Numbered from the stretch's first letter, positions 14,771 to 23,262 are shown. The stretch is 27,625 nucleotides of DNA from Nitrospinota bacterium (GCA_035528715.1 DATKYB010000032.1:1-27625); one strand, 5' to 3'. The notes: generated by a model from the sequence alone, not told the origin. Translations and numbers: made by a program.

Positions 14771-14802
14771 TAAGGTTGTAAGTTATTTATAAAGAGAGAG
14801 TT

Positions 14803-15726
14803 ATGAAAAAGAGAGATTTTGCTTTTTTTTGGGGTTGTCAGATCCCGGCTAGATTTACCTTTATGGAAAAATCAACACGACTGGTTCTTGACCAGTTAGG
14901 AGTTCCCTATAAGGATATAGATGGTTTTACCTGCTGTCCTGAAAAGACCCTTGTAAATAATATGGATCCTGATTTATGGAAGGTGATGGCTGCAAGGAAC
15001 ATTGCTGTTGCTGAAAAAGAGGGATTGGATCTCCTCACAGCTTGTAATGGGTGTTATAGCACATTGAAGAGTGTATCAAGTGATCTAAAGACCTATCCAA
15101 AATCCCTTAAAAAGGTAAATGAGAAACTAAAGCTCCTTAACCTTGAATTCGGAGTTAATAAATATAATATCAGACACTTAATAGAGCTTTTTCATGATGA
15201 CATTGGACTCCCTGAGATAAAGAAAAGCCTTAAAAAATCTATGGACGGAATGAAGATTGCCATACATGGAGGATGCCACCTAATGAGACCGAGCAAAGCT
15301 GTTCATTTCGATGATCCTTTAAAACCAACAAAGTATGATAATCTTGTTGAAACATTAGGCGCAAAGAGCATTTATTATCATACAAAGACCCTCTGTTGCG
15401 GGGGAAGTCTAGGTCGGGTTGATCAGAAGGAAAAGGCAATGGATATGATAAGAACAAAATTAAGGGAAATCAGAGCATTGAGGATAGATGCCATCTCCAC
15501 AACATGTCCAGAATGTTTCAGGGTTTTTGATACGACCCAGCTCTTTTTAAATAAGAACGGTGATGACTATAATATACCCATCTTTACCTATCCTGAACTG
15601 CTTGCTTTGGGAATGGGTTTTGAGCCCCAGGAATTAGGGCTGGAAAACCATAAGATGAGTTGTAGCCCTTTTTTGGAAAAATTTAACAGAGTTAACAAAG
15701 AAAGGAAAGCAGATGTTGGAACTTGA
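14803..15726 (+). CDS. HdrB-like heterodisulfide reductase subunit (two CCG domains)
   Basis: 307 residues with two cysteine-rich CCG domains, as in HdrB. The first has GCQIPAR near residue 12, then FTCCPEKT near 44 and ACNGCYSTL near 84. The second has GGCHLMRPSK near 158, TLCCGGSLGR near 199 and TTCPECFRVF near 230. In HdrB these sites bind two non-cubane iron-sulfur clusters that reduce a disulfide or accept electrons. The organism need not use CoM/CoB, because such subunits are widespread in bacteria with other partners. The next gene, HdrC-like, overlaps by 14 bases, so translation is coupled. The three glutamate synthase pieces follow, which suggests that HdrBC delivers electrons to them. 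No HdrA lies nearby. Confidence 0.85.
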   Translation: MKKRDFAFFWGCQIPARFTFMEKSTRLVLDQLGVPYKDIDGFTCCPEKTLVNNMDPDLWKVMAARNIAVAEKEGLDLLTACNGCYSTLKSVSSDLKTYPKSLKKVNEKLKLLNLEFGVNKYNIRHLIELFHDDIGLPEIKKSLKKSMDGMKIAIHGGCHLMRPSKAVHFDDPLKPTKYDNLVETLGAKSIYYHTKTLCCGGSLGRVDQKEKAMDMIRTKLREIRALRIDAISTTCPECFRVFDTTQLFLNKNGDDYNIPIFTYPELLALGMGFEPQELGLENHKMSCSPFLEKFNRVNKERKADVGT

Positions 15727-16153
15727 TCTTGAAGTATTAAAGAGATGTGCAGAATGCAGAGGATGTGAAAATGACTGTCCTGCCTTTTTAACCCTAGAGG
15801 GTTACAACCCCTACTTGATTGTTAAGGCCATATTAGAGGGGAGGGGAGAGGAGTATTTAGATTCTGAGATGATCTGGCAGTGTCTTGAGTGCCATACCTG
15901 TTTAGAGGTATGTCCCCAGAATTATAGCTGGGAGAAGATTATGACAGCCCTGAAAAAAGAGGCGATTAAGAGGGGAAAGATTCCTAAGACAGTTACCAAG
16001 GGAAAGGAAGCCTTTTTAAAGACAGGAAGACTTGGAGATCCTAGGATTCCACCTAGGGAGAAGATGGGATTGCCAGAGCCAAAGAAACTCTGTTTTGAAG
16101 ATTTTAAAAAGCTGGTATGCGCTTGTCAATTGGATGAGGATGAGAAGGAATAA
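15713..16153 (+). CDS. HdrC-like 4Fe-4S dicluster protein
   Basis: 146 residues with two full [4Fe-4S] ferredoxin motifs: CAECRGCENDCP near residue 12 and CLECHTCLEVCP near 60. Spacing and length match HdrC, the electron-transfer partner of HdrB. It overlaps the HdrB-like gene by 14 bases and ends five bases before the GltB1-like gene. The most reasonable role is to carry electrons between an unknown donor, the HdrB-like subunit and the glutamate synthase, but other donors or acceptors are possible. The basic middle segment and the acidic tail are not diagnostic. Confidence 0.85.
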   Translation: MLELDLEVLKRCAECRGCENDCPAFLTLEGYNPYLIVKAILEGRGEEYLDSEMIWQCLECHTCLEVCPQNYSWEKIMTALKKEAIKRGKIPKTVTKGKEAFLKTGRLGDPRIPPREKMGLPEPKKLCFEDFKKLVCACQLDEDEKE

Positions 16154-16158
16154 TAAGA

Positions 16159-17256
16159 ATGACTTATAATTTTCAAAAAGATATTTCAGGATGCGGGTTA
16201 TCCGGGATAATAAACAAGAAGGGTGTAAAGGTTCCAGGGGAGGAGATTATAAAGTCGATTGCCCTTCAAAGAGATAGAGGAAATGGTCTTGGAGCTGGAT
16301 ATGCTGGATATGGGATCTATCCAGAATATAAAGATTTTTATGCCTTTCACATCATGTATAATACACATAAATCCCTTCAAGATACCGAAGATTTTTTGAA
16401 GAGAAATCTTCAAATAGAGAAAGCAGAAGACCTTCCCATTAAGAAAACAAGAAGAATTGAAAATAATCCTATTTTAAGGAGATATTTCGTAAACCTAAAT
16501 GGAGCTGGAGATAAATCGAAAGCCGAAGAGGACATCAGCGTAGATGATATGATTGTAGAGCTGGTAATGAAAATAAACTTTGATATAGATGGTGCATATG
16601 TCTTTTCCAGTGGTAAGAATATGGGAGCCTTTAAAGGAGTGGGATTTCCAGAGGATATTGCTGAGTTTTTCAGAATCGCAGATTATAAAGCCCATATCTG
16701 GACAGCTCACAACAGGTTTCCAACAAACACACCCGGATGGTGGGGTGGCGCCCATCCCTTTACCCTTCTGGACTGGTCCATAATCCACAATGGAGAAATA
16801 TCATCTTATGGTATTAATAAGAGATATTTAGAGATGAATGGTTATCGGTGTACCCTTATGACAGACACAGAGGTTGTTGCTTACCTGTTGGACCTATTGG
16901 TAAGAAGACATGGGCTCTCTATAAAATTAGCATGTCTAGCCTTAGCCTCACCTTTTTGGAAGGATATCGATGCTCTGCCGGAGGAGGAAAAAGAGATTAT
17001 CGAAAGTATTAGAGTTATTTATGGGAGTGCCCTCCTAAACGGTCCTTTTGCCATTATTTTTGGTCACAAGAGAGGAATGGTTGGGATGAATGACAGGATA
17101 AAATTGAGACCGTTGGTCGCTGGTGAGAAGGGAGATTTTGTTTATATGTCTAGTGAAGAATCTGCCATCTGGGAGATATGTCCTGATCCTGATAGGGTCT
17201 GGACACCACGGGCTGGAGAGCCCGTTATTGCTGAGTTAGATGAGAGTGTAGAATAA
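16159..17256 (+). CDS. Glutamate synthase amidotransferase subunit (GltB1-like, GATase type 2)
   Basis: 365 residues equal to the N-terminal glutaminase domain of large GltB. It releases ammonia from glutamine for channelling to the FMN domain. The nucleophile would be Cys12 in DISGCGLSGIINKKG, exposed by removal of an 11-residue leader, as in other class II amidotransferases. HNRFPTNTPGWWGGAHPF, IIHNGEISSYG and TDTEVVAYLLDLL are further family landmarks. It is a separate polypeptide, as in archaeal-type split glutamate synthases, followed after 21 bases by the FMN subunit gene. The substrate assignment rests on the neighbours, since PurF-like enzymes share the fold. Confidence 0.88.
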   Translation: MTYNFQKDISGCGLSGIINKKGVKVPGEEIIKSIALQRDRGNGLGAGYAGYGIYPEYKDFYAFHIMYNTHKSLQDTEDFLKRNLQIEKAEDLPIKKTRRIENNPILRRYFVNLNGAGDKSKAEEDISVDDMIVELVMKINFDIDGAYVFSSGKNMGAFKGVGFPEDIAEFFRIADYKAHIWTAHNRFPTNTPGWWGGAHPFTLLDWSIIHNGEISSYGINKRYLEMNGYRCTLMTDTEVVAYLLDLLVRRHGLSIKLACLALASPFWKDIDALPEEEKEIIESIRVIYGSALLNGPFAIIFGHKRGMVGMNDRIKLRPLVAGEKGDFVYMSSEESAIWEICPDPDRVWTPRAGEPVIAELDESVE

Positions 17257-17277
17257 ACTAATTTTAAAGGAGTTTTC

Positions 17278-18789
17278 GTGTATAAAAGCTTAGTTTGGCC
17301 GGAAAACAAGGTCAAAATTGATTATAATAAATGTATTTCTTGTAAGAGATGTACCCAGGAATGTGGATGGGATGTATATAGCTTTGATGGGAAAAAGATA
17401 GTTCCTGACGAAACAAAGTGCAGGGCCTGCGGACGATGTATGGTCTACTGTTCGGGGGGTGCTTTGACAGTAGAAAAGAATCCTATGGCCCTAAAAGAAA
17501 ACTATAGCTGGACACCCCAGCATATTAGAAATATATACCGCCAAGCTGAGTCAGGAGGGGTGCTCCTAACAGGAATGGGTTGTAATCTTCCTTACCCAAT
17601 TTTATGGGATCATATGTTGCTCGATGCCTGCCAGGTAACAAATCCATCTATTGATCCCCTAAGGGAGCCAATGGAGCTGAGGACATATCTTGGGAAAAAA
17701 CCATGTAAATTAGAGCTTAAAAAAGATAAATCAGGCAAGACAAGGCTCAAGGAAAAACTTCCTGAACAGATCAAATTAGAAGTGCCTGTCATTTTTGCTC
17801 CTATGTCCTATGGCGCCCTCAGTCTCAATGCTCACAGGGCAATGCTGATTGCTGCAAGAGAGTTGGGAACGGTTATGAACACAGGAGAAGGTGGGCTTCA
17901 TGAAGATTTTTACAAAAACTTTAAGAATCAGCTGATTGTTCAATGTGCTTCAGGAAGATTCGGGGTGCAAAAGGACTATCTCAATGCTGGTGTGGCAGTA
18001 GAAATTAAGATTGGTCAAGGAGCTAAACCAGGAATAGGAGGGCATCTGCCCGGAGAAAAGGTTAGTCAGGATGTCTCTGAGACAAGGATGATCCCTCAGG
18101 GCTCTGATGCCTTATCCCCTGCTCCTCAACACGATATATACTCTATTGAGGATCTCAGACAGCTAATCTATGCCATCAAGGAGGCAACAGACTACAAACC
18201 TGTTTCTGTCAAAATCGCTGCCGTTCACAATGTGGCAGCTATTGCAAGCGGGATTGCGAGAGCTGGTGCTGATATCATTTATCTAGATGGTCTGAGAGGT
18301 GGTACAGGGGCCGCGCCTACGGTTATAAGAGACCATATGGGTATCCCTATTGAACTAGCATTAGCTGCTGTTGATGATAGGCTAAGGCAAGAGGGTATAA
18401 GAAATGAAGCATCCATTATCGCTGCGGGAGGTATTCGAAGCAGTGCTGATGTTGCTAAAGCGATTGCCTTAGGAGCCGATGCTGTGGCAATTGGAACTGC
18501 CGCTCTAATCGCAATGGGTTGCCATGTCTGTGCCTCTTGTCATACAGGGAATTGTAGTTGGGGCATAACTACTCAGAGGCCTGAGTTGACCTCTCGTCTG
18601 GACCCAGAGATATATGGAGAGAAATTAGCCAATCTCCTTAAAGGCTGGGGTCATGAGTTAAAAGAGATATTAGGTGCGTTGGGAGTAAACGCAATCGAGA
18701 GCTTAAGAGGAAGTAGAGAGAGACTTCGGGGCGTTGGATTAGATGCCCAGACATTGGATATATTAGGGATTAAACCCGCCGGCAGATAA
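17278..18789 (+). CDS. Glutamate synthase FMN subunit with N-terminal ferredoxin domain (GltB2-like)
   Basis: 503 residues starting at GTG 17278 with AAAGGAG upstream. Two 4Fe-4S motifs come first: CISCKRCTQECGW and CRACGRCMVYC, residues about 14-60. The TIM-barrel glutamate synthase domain fills the rest: APMSYGALSLNAH, NTGEGGLHEDFY, GAKPGIGGHLPG, IYLDGLRGGTGAAP, and AAGGIRSSADVAKAIALGAD for FMN. The 3Fe-4S cluster loop is CHVCASCHTGNC near residue 416. The reaction converts 2-oxoglutarate and glutamine-derived ammonia to glutamate. The built-in ferredoxin domain, with no NAD(P)H-binding GltD gene alongside, implies electrons arrive through iron-sulfur proteins, plausibly the HdrB/HdrC pair just upstream. 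Confidence 0.93.
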   Translation: MYKSLVWPENKVKIDYNKCISCKRCTQECGWDVYSFDGKKIVPDETKCRACGRCMVYCSGGALTVEKNPMALKENYSWTPQHIRNIYRQAESGGVLLTGMGCNLPYPILWDHMLLDACQVTNPSIDPLREPMELRTYLGKKPCKLELKKDKSGKTRLKEKLPEQIKLEVPVIFAPMSYGALSLNAHRAMLIAARELGTVMNTGEGGLHEDFYKNFKNQLIVQCASGRFGVQKDYLNAGVAVEIKIGQGAKPGIGGHLPGEKVSQDVSETRMIPQGSDALSPAPQHDIYSIEDLRQLIYAIKEATDYKPVSVKIAAVHNVAAIASGIARAGADIIYLDGLRGGTGAAPTVIRDHMGIPIELALAAVDDRLRQEGIRNEASIIAAGGIRSSADVAKAIALGADAVAIGTAALIAMGCHVCASCHTGNCSWGITTQRPELTSRLDPEIYGEKLANLLKGWGHELKEILGALGVNAIESLRGSRERLRGVGLDAQTLDILGIKPAGR

Positions 18790-18839
18790 ACAAGTCTTTT
18801 TTAAATAGTTAATTTAAAAAAATTATACAGGTAGATTGT

Positions 18840-19592
18840 ATGTTAAAGATAGATGCAAAAGGAGTTTATTATAAGACCCTGAATCAGCATATTCGAGAAC
18901 TGATAGCTGAGGGAGAAAAGGAATTTGAACTTATCAATGTTAATGGTCAAAGGTATATCGGTGATGGTATTAAAGGGGAAGATATCAAGATAGTTGTCAA
19001 TGGGGTTCCTGGAAACGATTTAGGGGCTTTTATGGATGGTCCTACAATCATTGTAAACTCAAATGCCCAAGACGCTGTAGGCAATACAATGGGTAATGGA
19101 AAAATTATTATAAAGGGACATGCAGGGGATGTTATTGGTTATGGTATGAGGGGAGGAAAAATATTTATAAAGGAAGATGTAGGCTATCGAGTAGGAATTC
19201 ATATGAAAGGATATTTAGACCAAAATCCCCTTCTGATTTGCGGTGGGACTGCAGGAGATTTTTTTGGAGAGTATATGGCTGGAGGCACTCTGATTTTATT
19301 GGGCTTAAATAATAATGAGAACAAAAATACTAAAAGACCAATTGTGGGAAGTTATTTAGCAACGGGTATGCATGGTGGCGTTATCTATATAAGGGGAGAA
19401 ATAGATGAAAAGAATATAGGGGAAGAGGCTGGCATTAAAGAATTGGATAGTGATGATGAAAAGGTTTTAGAAGGATATCTAAAAGAGTACTGTCAGGATT
19501 TAAATATTGATATAAATAAAGTTACGAACAAAAGATTTATTAAATTACTGCCGGTGAGTAGCAGACCTTATGGTAATTTATATGATTATTGA
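18840..19592 (+). CDS. Glutamate synthase GXGXG-domain subunit (GltB3-like)
   Basis: 250 residues forming the right-handed beta-helix that is the C-terminal domain of large GltB. The GXGXG repeats are plain: GNTMGNGKIIIKGHAGDVIG, YGMRGGKIFIKEDVG and later CGGTAGDFFGEYMAGG. Family knowledge gives it a structural role, holding the amidotransferase and FMN domains together. FwdC/FmdC of formylmethanofuran dehydrogenase share the fold, but here the context is glutamate synthase. It starts 50 bases after the FMN gene and is the last of the five-gene set. Its C-terminal 60 residues (after GEIDEKNIGEEAG) are a variable tail. Confidence 0.88.
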   Translation: MLKIDAKGVYYKTLNQHIRELIAEGEKEFELINVNGQRYIGDGIKGEDIKIVVNGVPGNDLGAFMDGPTIIVNSNAQDAVGNTMGNGKIIIKGHAGDVIGYGMRGGKIFIKEDVGYRVGIHMKGYLDQNPLLICGGTAGDFFGEYMAGGTLILLGLNNNENKNTKRPIVGSYLATGMHGGVIYIRGEIDEKNIGEEAGIKELDSDDEKVLEGYLKEYCQDLNIDINKVTNKRFIKLLPVSSRPYGNLYDY

Positions 19593-19663
19593 TTTATAGC
19601 CCCCCTAGATCTCTCTTCTCTATAAATTTATATTGAAACCTTTTCCTATTTCTGAACATAACC

Positions 19664-19703
19664 CTTATCTTTTTTGAGCTCATCTTTTTATAAGATAAGT
19701 TTC
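19664..19703 (+). terminator. Weak hairpin after the glutamate synthase operon
   Basis: CTTATCTT (19664-19671) pairs with AAGATAAG (19692-19699), followed by only three T. It lies 72 bases after the GltB3 stop codon. It may end the operon, but the loop is long and the T-run poor. Confidence 0.3.
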
Positions 19704-19819
19704 CTCACATAACTTTCTTCTTTACAACAATTATCTCAGTGAGATATACTGCTATTGCTTCTTATAGGTTTATCCAAATTCTTATCTATTATAAAACTCT
19801 CATTTTTACAGGTAAACGT

Positions 19820-20935
19820 ATGGATAAAGTCGATATAGCCATAATAGGTGCAGGGGTTATTGGTTTGGCAATTGCACAGCGTTTATCCCTGTCGAAGGAG
19901 ATTGTTCTCATTGAGCAACATGATGGTTTTGGCAGAGAAACTTCATCCAGAAATAGCGAGATCATCCATGCTGGCATGTATTATCCTTCAGATTCCTTAA
20001 AGGCCAGACTTTGTGTTGAAGGGAACAGAAAGCTCTATGAATTATGTGAAAATTTTAAAATTCCTTATAAAAAAATAGGCAAGCTGATCATTGCCCATAC
20101 CGAAGAAGAGAAGAAAAAAATAGAAAATCTTTTGAAGCAAGGTAATAAAAACGGGGTTCCTGGCCTTAGATTGCTAAACAGACAAGAGATCAATAAAATG
20201 GAACCTCATATTTTAGCTAATTTAGCACTGTTTAGCCCTGAAACTGGTATTTTCGATTCGCACCAATTGATGAAATTTTTTGAACAGAAAGCGCTCTCAA
20301 ACAATGTTACGATTGCATATAATTGTACGGTTTCTGGCTTACAGAAAACAGGCGATACTTTCACTTTAGACATAATTGATGCTGATGGTGAGAGCTTTAA
20401 TTTAGAATCCAGTATAGTGGTTAATTCAGCAGGACTTCATGCAGATAAAATCGCTTCTTTAGCAGGTATTGATGTAGAAAATGACGGATACAAACTTCAT
20501 TTTTGTAAGGGTGAATACTTCAGTGTATCAAGCCGTCATAATGGAAAGCTGGCTCATCTGGTTTATCCTCCTCCCAATACCATAAGCCTCGGTATTCATA
20601 CTGTGACTTTACTTGATGGTAGCTTGAAACTTGGGCCAAGCGCTTTTTACATTGATACAATAGATTACGAAGTTGATGGTTCACATCAAAAAGATTTTCT
20701 TGAAAGCGCCAAAACATATTTGCCGTTTATCGAATCCAATGATCTTTCGCCTGATATGTCAGGGGTCCGTCCTAAACTTCAAGCAGAAGATGAAGATTTC
20801 CGTGATTTTGTGATATGTGAAGAAAGCAATAAGGGATTGAAAGGGCTGATTAATCTTATAGGTATTGAATCTCCTGGTTTGACTGCTGCACCGGCTATCG
20901 CTGATTATGTAGACAAAATAGTAAAAGATTTATAA
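19820..20935 (+). CDS. FAD-dependent oxidoreductase, L-2-hydroxyglutarate oxidase/dehydrogenase-like
   Basis: 371 residues from ATG 19820, preceded by AGGT. The longer frame from 19739 adds a non-conserved stretch and is rejected. The dinucleotide-binding motif is DIAIIGAGVIGLAIAQRL, with an acidic IEQH ending the second strand. SSRNSEIIHAGMYYP and SLKARLCVEGNRKLYELC are characteristic of the LhgO/L2HGDH branch of the DAO family. The C-terminus has SGVRPKLQ and GIESPGLTAAPAIADYV, which close the FAD site. LhgO oxidises L-2-hydroxyglutarate to 2-oxoglutarate, passing electrons to quinone or another acceptor. Its product is the substrate of the glutamate synthase encoded just upstream. Other 2-hydroxyacid or glycerol-3-phosphate-like substrates are possible. 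Confidence 0.83.
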   Translation: MDKVDIAIIGAGVIGLAIAQRLSLSKEIVLIEQHDGFGRETSSRNSEIIHAGMYYPSDSLKARLCVEGNRKLYELCENFKIPYKKIGKLIIAHTEEEKKKIENLLKQGNKNGVPGLRLLNRQEINKMEPHILANLALFSPETGIFDSHQLMKFFEQKALSNNVTIAYNCTVSGLQKTGDTFTLDIIDADGESFNLESSIVVNSAGLHADKIASLAGIDVENDGYKLHFCKGEYFSVSSRHNGKLAHLVYPPPNTISLGIHTVTLLDGSLKLGPSAFYIDTIDYEVDGSHQKDFLESAKTYLPFIESNDLSPDMSGVRPKLQAEDEDFRDFVICEESNKGLKGLINLIGIESPGLTAAPAIADYVDKIVKDL

Positions 20936-20968
20936 ATCGAGAACCCAATATTTATCAACAATCCTTTT

Positions 20969-22150
20969 ATGCTTAATGAGCCTTTCAGAGATCTTTATGA
21001 AAACAAATGGAGTTTTATGAAGAAAAAACTTATCCCTTTTATTGAAAAACTCTTCGAGATAAACCTCGCTGTTAAAGAAGAAGAGAATATTTTAGTTTTT
21101 ACTGATCGTATAAAAAAAGGTGAAGCCCTATCAGATCAAGACAGGGAGAGAAGAGAAAGGCTTAGAAAGACAGCAAGGCTTATATCTGAAATTGGCAAAA
21201 GGTTTGGGCGTTCCGATTTTTATGAATATGATGCACTGGAATGTCATGGAACAGAACCCCCTTTGGAATTGTGGGAAAAGGCATTTGGGAAAAGAACAGT
21301 AAACGAATTGAAAAAAGAGAATATATTATCAAAATTGATTGCAAAGGATATTTCAATTGATTTGGTTAAAAGGGTTGAAGAGGTTGTTTATAATAACAGA
21401 AAAGACACTGTTGATGTAGTCATAGCCCTCTCCAATTTTTCTACGAGTCATACAAAGTTCAGAGACTTATTAACCGATCAGGCCAAAGTAAGATATGCAA
21501 GCATGCCCCTATTTGACCCAGAAATGTTTTATGGCCCTATGGATGTGAATTGGGATCAGTTAGATAGGGAAAGTAGGAGATTAGCTGAGATCATCACTGA
21601 AGCGGATGAATTAAAAATTCAGTCTTCGAATATGACTCATTTGATAATGGACATTAAAGAAAAGAGAGGTCTTGTAGATACGGGTATATTGCGAAAACCC
21701 GGCTCATTCAGTAATCTTCCGGCTGGTGAAGTATATCTTGCGCCTGTTGAGGGCAAGACTCATGGAAGGTTGGTGATTGAATGGGCACCTACCCATCGAC
21801 TAAAGCATCCTATAACCTTGTGGGTAGAGAAAGGACTGGTAGTAGGTGTAGAGGGAGACGATGAACATGCGGATATCTTGAGGGAAAGATTTAAAAAAGA
21901 CCCTCTTTCCAAAAACATTGCAGAGCTGGGGATAGGAACAAATGAAAAGGCGTCTCGGCCTGATAATATCTTAGAGAGTGAAAAGATAATGGGGACAGTT
22001 CATGTTGCTCTCGGAGATAACAGTTCTTTTGGAGGAAATATAAGGACTTCTTTTCATCAGGATTATGTAGTCTTTCAGCCAACAATGGAGGCAAGTTTTC
22101 CTGGAGGAGAAAACAGAATAATAATCAATAAAGGAAAATGGTGTTTTTAA
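20969..22150 (+). CDS. M29-family metallo-aminopeptidase
   Basis: 393 residues, the usual length for the AmpS/PepS/aminopeptidase T family. These are dimeric cytoplasmic exopeptidases using two metal ions. The C-terminal half holds the conserved block: SFSNLPAGEVYLAPVEG (metal-binding Glu), AELGIGTNEKA, IMGTVHVALGDNSSFGG and HQDYVV, containing the remaining Glu, His and Asp ligands of the family. The start is uncertain. ATG 20969 lacks a ribosome binding site, while ATG 21017 has GGAG four bases upstream and would give a typical N-terminus (MKKKLIPFIEKL). It follows the LhgO-like gene by 33 bases on the same strand, without a clear functional link. Confidence 0.87.
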   Translation: MLNEPFRDLYENKWSFMKKKLIPFIEKLFEINLAVKEEENILVFTDRIKKGEALSDQDRERRERLRKTARLISEIGKRFGRSDFYEYDALECHGTEPPLELWEKAFGKRTVNELKKENILSKLIAKDISIDLVKRVEEVVYNNRKDTVDVVIALSNFSTSHTKFRDLLTDQAKVRYASMPLFDPEMFYGPMDVNWDQLDRESRRLAEIITEADELKIQSSNMTHLIMDIKEKRGLVDTGILRKPGSFSNLPAGEVYLAPVEGKTHGRLVIEWAPTHRLKHPITLWVEKGLVVGVEGDDEHADILRERFKKDPLSKNIAELGIGTNEKASRPDNILESEKIMGTVHVALGDNSSFGGNIRTSFHQDYVVFQPTMEASFPGGENRIIINKGKWCF

Positions 22151-22198
22151 ATTGCGGTTAATGTTTTTTATATAGATAAAAGATCGCTGGTTATGATT

Positions 22199-23020
22199 TT
22201 AATTTGTCTCTTTTAAAATAAAATTATTGATTACTTCGAGAACGCCTTTTTCTCTTTCCGATTTTGTTATATAATCAGCTTTTTCTTTTAGACTGTTCGA
22301 TGCATTGGCAACAGCTATACCCAGACCTGCATATTCAATCATCTCGATATCATTCATTCCATCTCCCACCGCAATGATTTCATCCCTTTTTATATTAAAA
22401 TGTTTTGCTATTTTTTCTAATCCCCTAGCCTTTGTGGCCCTGAGATTTAACACATCTATAAAATAGGGAGCGGAGTTTGTTATTCTCGCTATGCTTTCAA
22501 GCTCCATTTTGAGCTTCATGGTAAGTCTCTGGACTTCTTCAATATTTACATAAAAAACGATGGCCCTTGGCTTCTCCTCCAATATTTCCTTTAAATCGGA
22601 TACAATTTTTATCTCTATTCCTGCGATAGTCTGATAATTTTCTGTGTACCAACTCCTTTTTGGAGTATAGACCTCATCTCCCTGAAAGAGAAAATTCGTT
22701 GAATTTTCACCATTCATGAGGTCTATCGCCCTCTCCGCTATCTCCTTTGTAATTCTCAGGTCAAGGTATTTTTCTTTGGTGTGAGAGGATTTTACTAAAG
22801 ATCCACCATCGGTTATAAGGGGGAGATCGATATTCAATCTCTTTGCTAAGTTTTCTGCAGATCGAAACATCCTATTCGTTGCAATGGTCACCTTAAGGCC
22901 TTTATTGACAATTTCTTCAATAGCCGCAACGATTTGCGGAGAGAGCTGATGCTCTTCGTTGAGTAGTGTTCCATCGAGATCTATTGCTAATAGCTTGTAT
23001 TCCAAAAGTAAATTCCTCAT
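22199..23020 (-). CDS. HAD-superfamily phosphatase, Cof type
   Basis: 273 residues of the HAD IIB (Cof/YbiV-like) group. Motif I is LAIDLDGTLL with the nucleophile Asp, motif II is TIATNRM, and motif IV is AVGDGMNDIEMIEYAGLGIAV. A cap domain lies between about 85 and 190. Such enzymes remove phosphate from sugar phosphates, nucleotides or cofactors, and the substrate cannot be read from sequence. ATG 23020 has no Shine-Dalgarno site. TTG 23005 has AGGA eight bases before it and would give the compact start MEYKLLAIDLDG, so either could be right. It is convergent with the aminopeptidase and divergent from the DAHP synthase unit. Confidence 0.88.
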   Translation of the reverse strand: MRNLLLEYKLLAIDLDGTLLNEEHQLSPQIVAAIEEIVNKGLKVTIATNRMFRSAENLAKRLNIDLPLITDGGSLVKSSHTKEKYLDLRITKEIAERAIDLMNGENSTNFLFQGDEVYTPKRSWYTENYQTIAGIEIKIVSDLKEILEEKPRAIVFYVNIEEVQRLTMKLKMELESIARITNSAPYFIDVLNLRATKARGLEKIAKHFNIKRDEIIAVGDGMNDIEMIEYAGLGIAVANASNSLKEKADYITKSEREKGVLEVINNFILKETN

Positions 23021-23127
23021 TGAGGTTTTGAGATTAAAATTTTTTTGGAATAATACATCTCTTCAATACTGATGTCAATCCAAGGACAAGAGACTGCTAA
23101 ATGTCCATCCCTTGTTCTTCTTTTTCC

Positions 23128-23156
23128 TTGACAATTAATCACTTAGATGATAATTA
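23128..23156 (+). promoter_or_regulatory. Promoter of the aromatic leader and DAHP synthase gene
   Basis: A perfect -35 TTGACA (23128-23133) is followed by GATAAT (23149-23154, 15-base spacer) or TAATTA (23151-23156, 17-base spacer). Transcription would begin near 23161, immediately before the leader peptide's ribosome binding site. Confidence 0.6.
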
Positions 23157-23175
23157 AAAAACAAAGGTGAATATA

Positions 23176-23262
23176 ATGCAATTATTTAATTTAGATAATA
23201 CGATATTTTATTTTTACTTTATCAGGGTCTGCCTGTCACCTTTGAATAATCACAACGAGTAA
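23176..23262 (+). CDS. Phe/Tyr-rich leader peptide of the DAHP synthase attenuator, 28 residues
   Basis: ATG 23176 has AAAGGTG at 23163-23169, a good ribosome binding site. The peptide begins MQLFNLDNTIFYFYFIRV and ends at TAA 23260-23262. Residues 11-15 are Phe-Tyr-Phe-Tyr-Phe (23206-23220), five aromatic codons in a row, with another Phe at position 4. The downstream gene makes the first compound of the aromatic pathway. In enterobacterial pheA and related operons, ribosome stalling at such codons when charged tRNA is scarce favours an antiterminator. The stop codon lies inside the loop of the antiterminator stem, where a completing ribosome would disrupt it. The protein product itself need have no function. 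Confidence 0.82.
   Translation: MQLFNLDNTIFYFYFIRVCLSPLNNHNE

Larger units (their letters stand above)
14349..14802. other. 454-base regulatory region upstream of the Hdr-glutamate synthase operon
   Basis: No convincing gene. From left to right it contains a 9-bp long-range stem closing about 102 bases and ending in a T-run (14371-14493); a palindrome hairpin with T-run (14526-14544); a consensus -35 with -10 (14612-14638) overlapped by an imperfect 11-base dyad; a second palindrome (14658-14671); a terminator-like hairpin (14711-14756); and a second promoter (14742-14770). A 25-codon GTG frame (14389-14466) lies within the first structure and has no ribosome binding site. Confidence 0.6.

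Noticed and set aside
14349-14802. Known riboswitch (c-di-GMP, TPP, cobalamin or glutamine type) before the hdr-glt operon
   Set aside because: None of the conserved cores of these classes could be matched. Only generic hairpins and palindromes are visible.
14803-16153. Glycolate oxidase GlcF/GlpC or lactate-utilisation LutA as the identity of the CCG proteins
   Set aside because: Separate CCG and dicluster polypeptides with HdrB- and HdrC-like lengths and a glutamate synthase neighbourhood fit HdrB/HdrC better. No GlcD, LutB or LutC gene is present.
19739-19819. Upstream start for the LhgO-like flavoprotein
   Set aside because: The 27 extra residues have no similarity to the family. ATG 19820 has AGGT upstream and places the FAD motif at the usual distance from the N-terminus.
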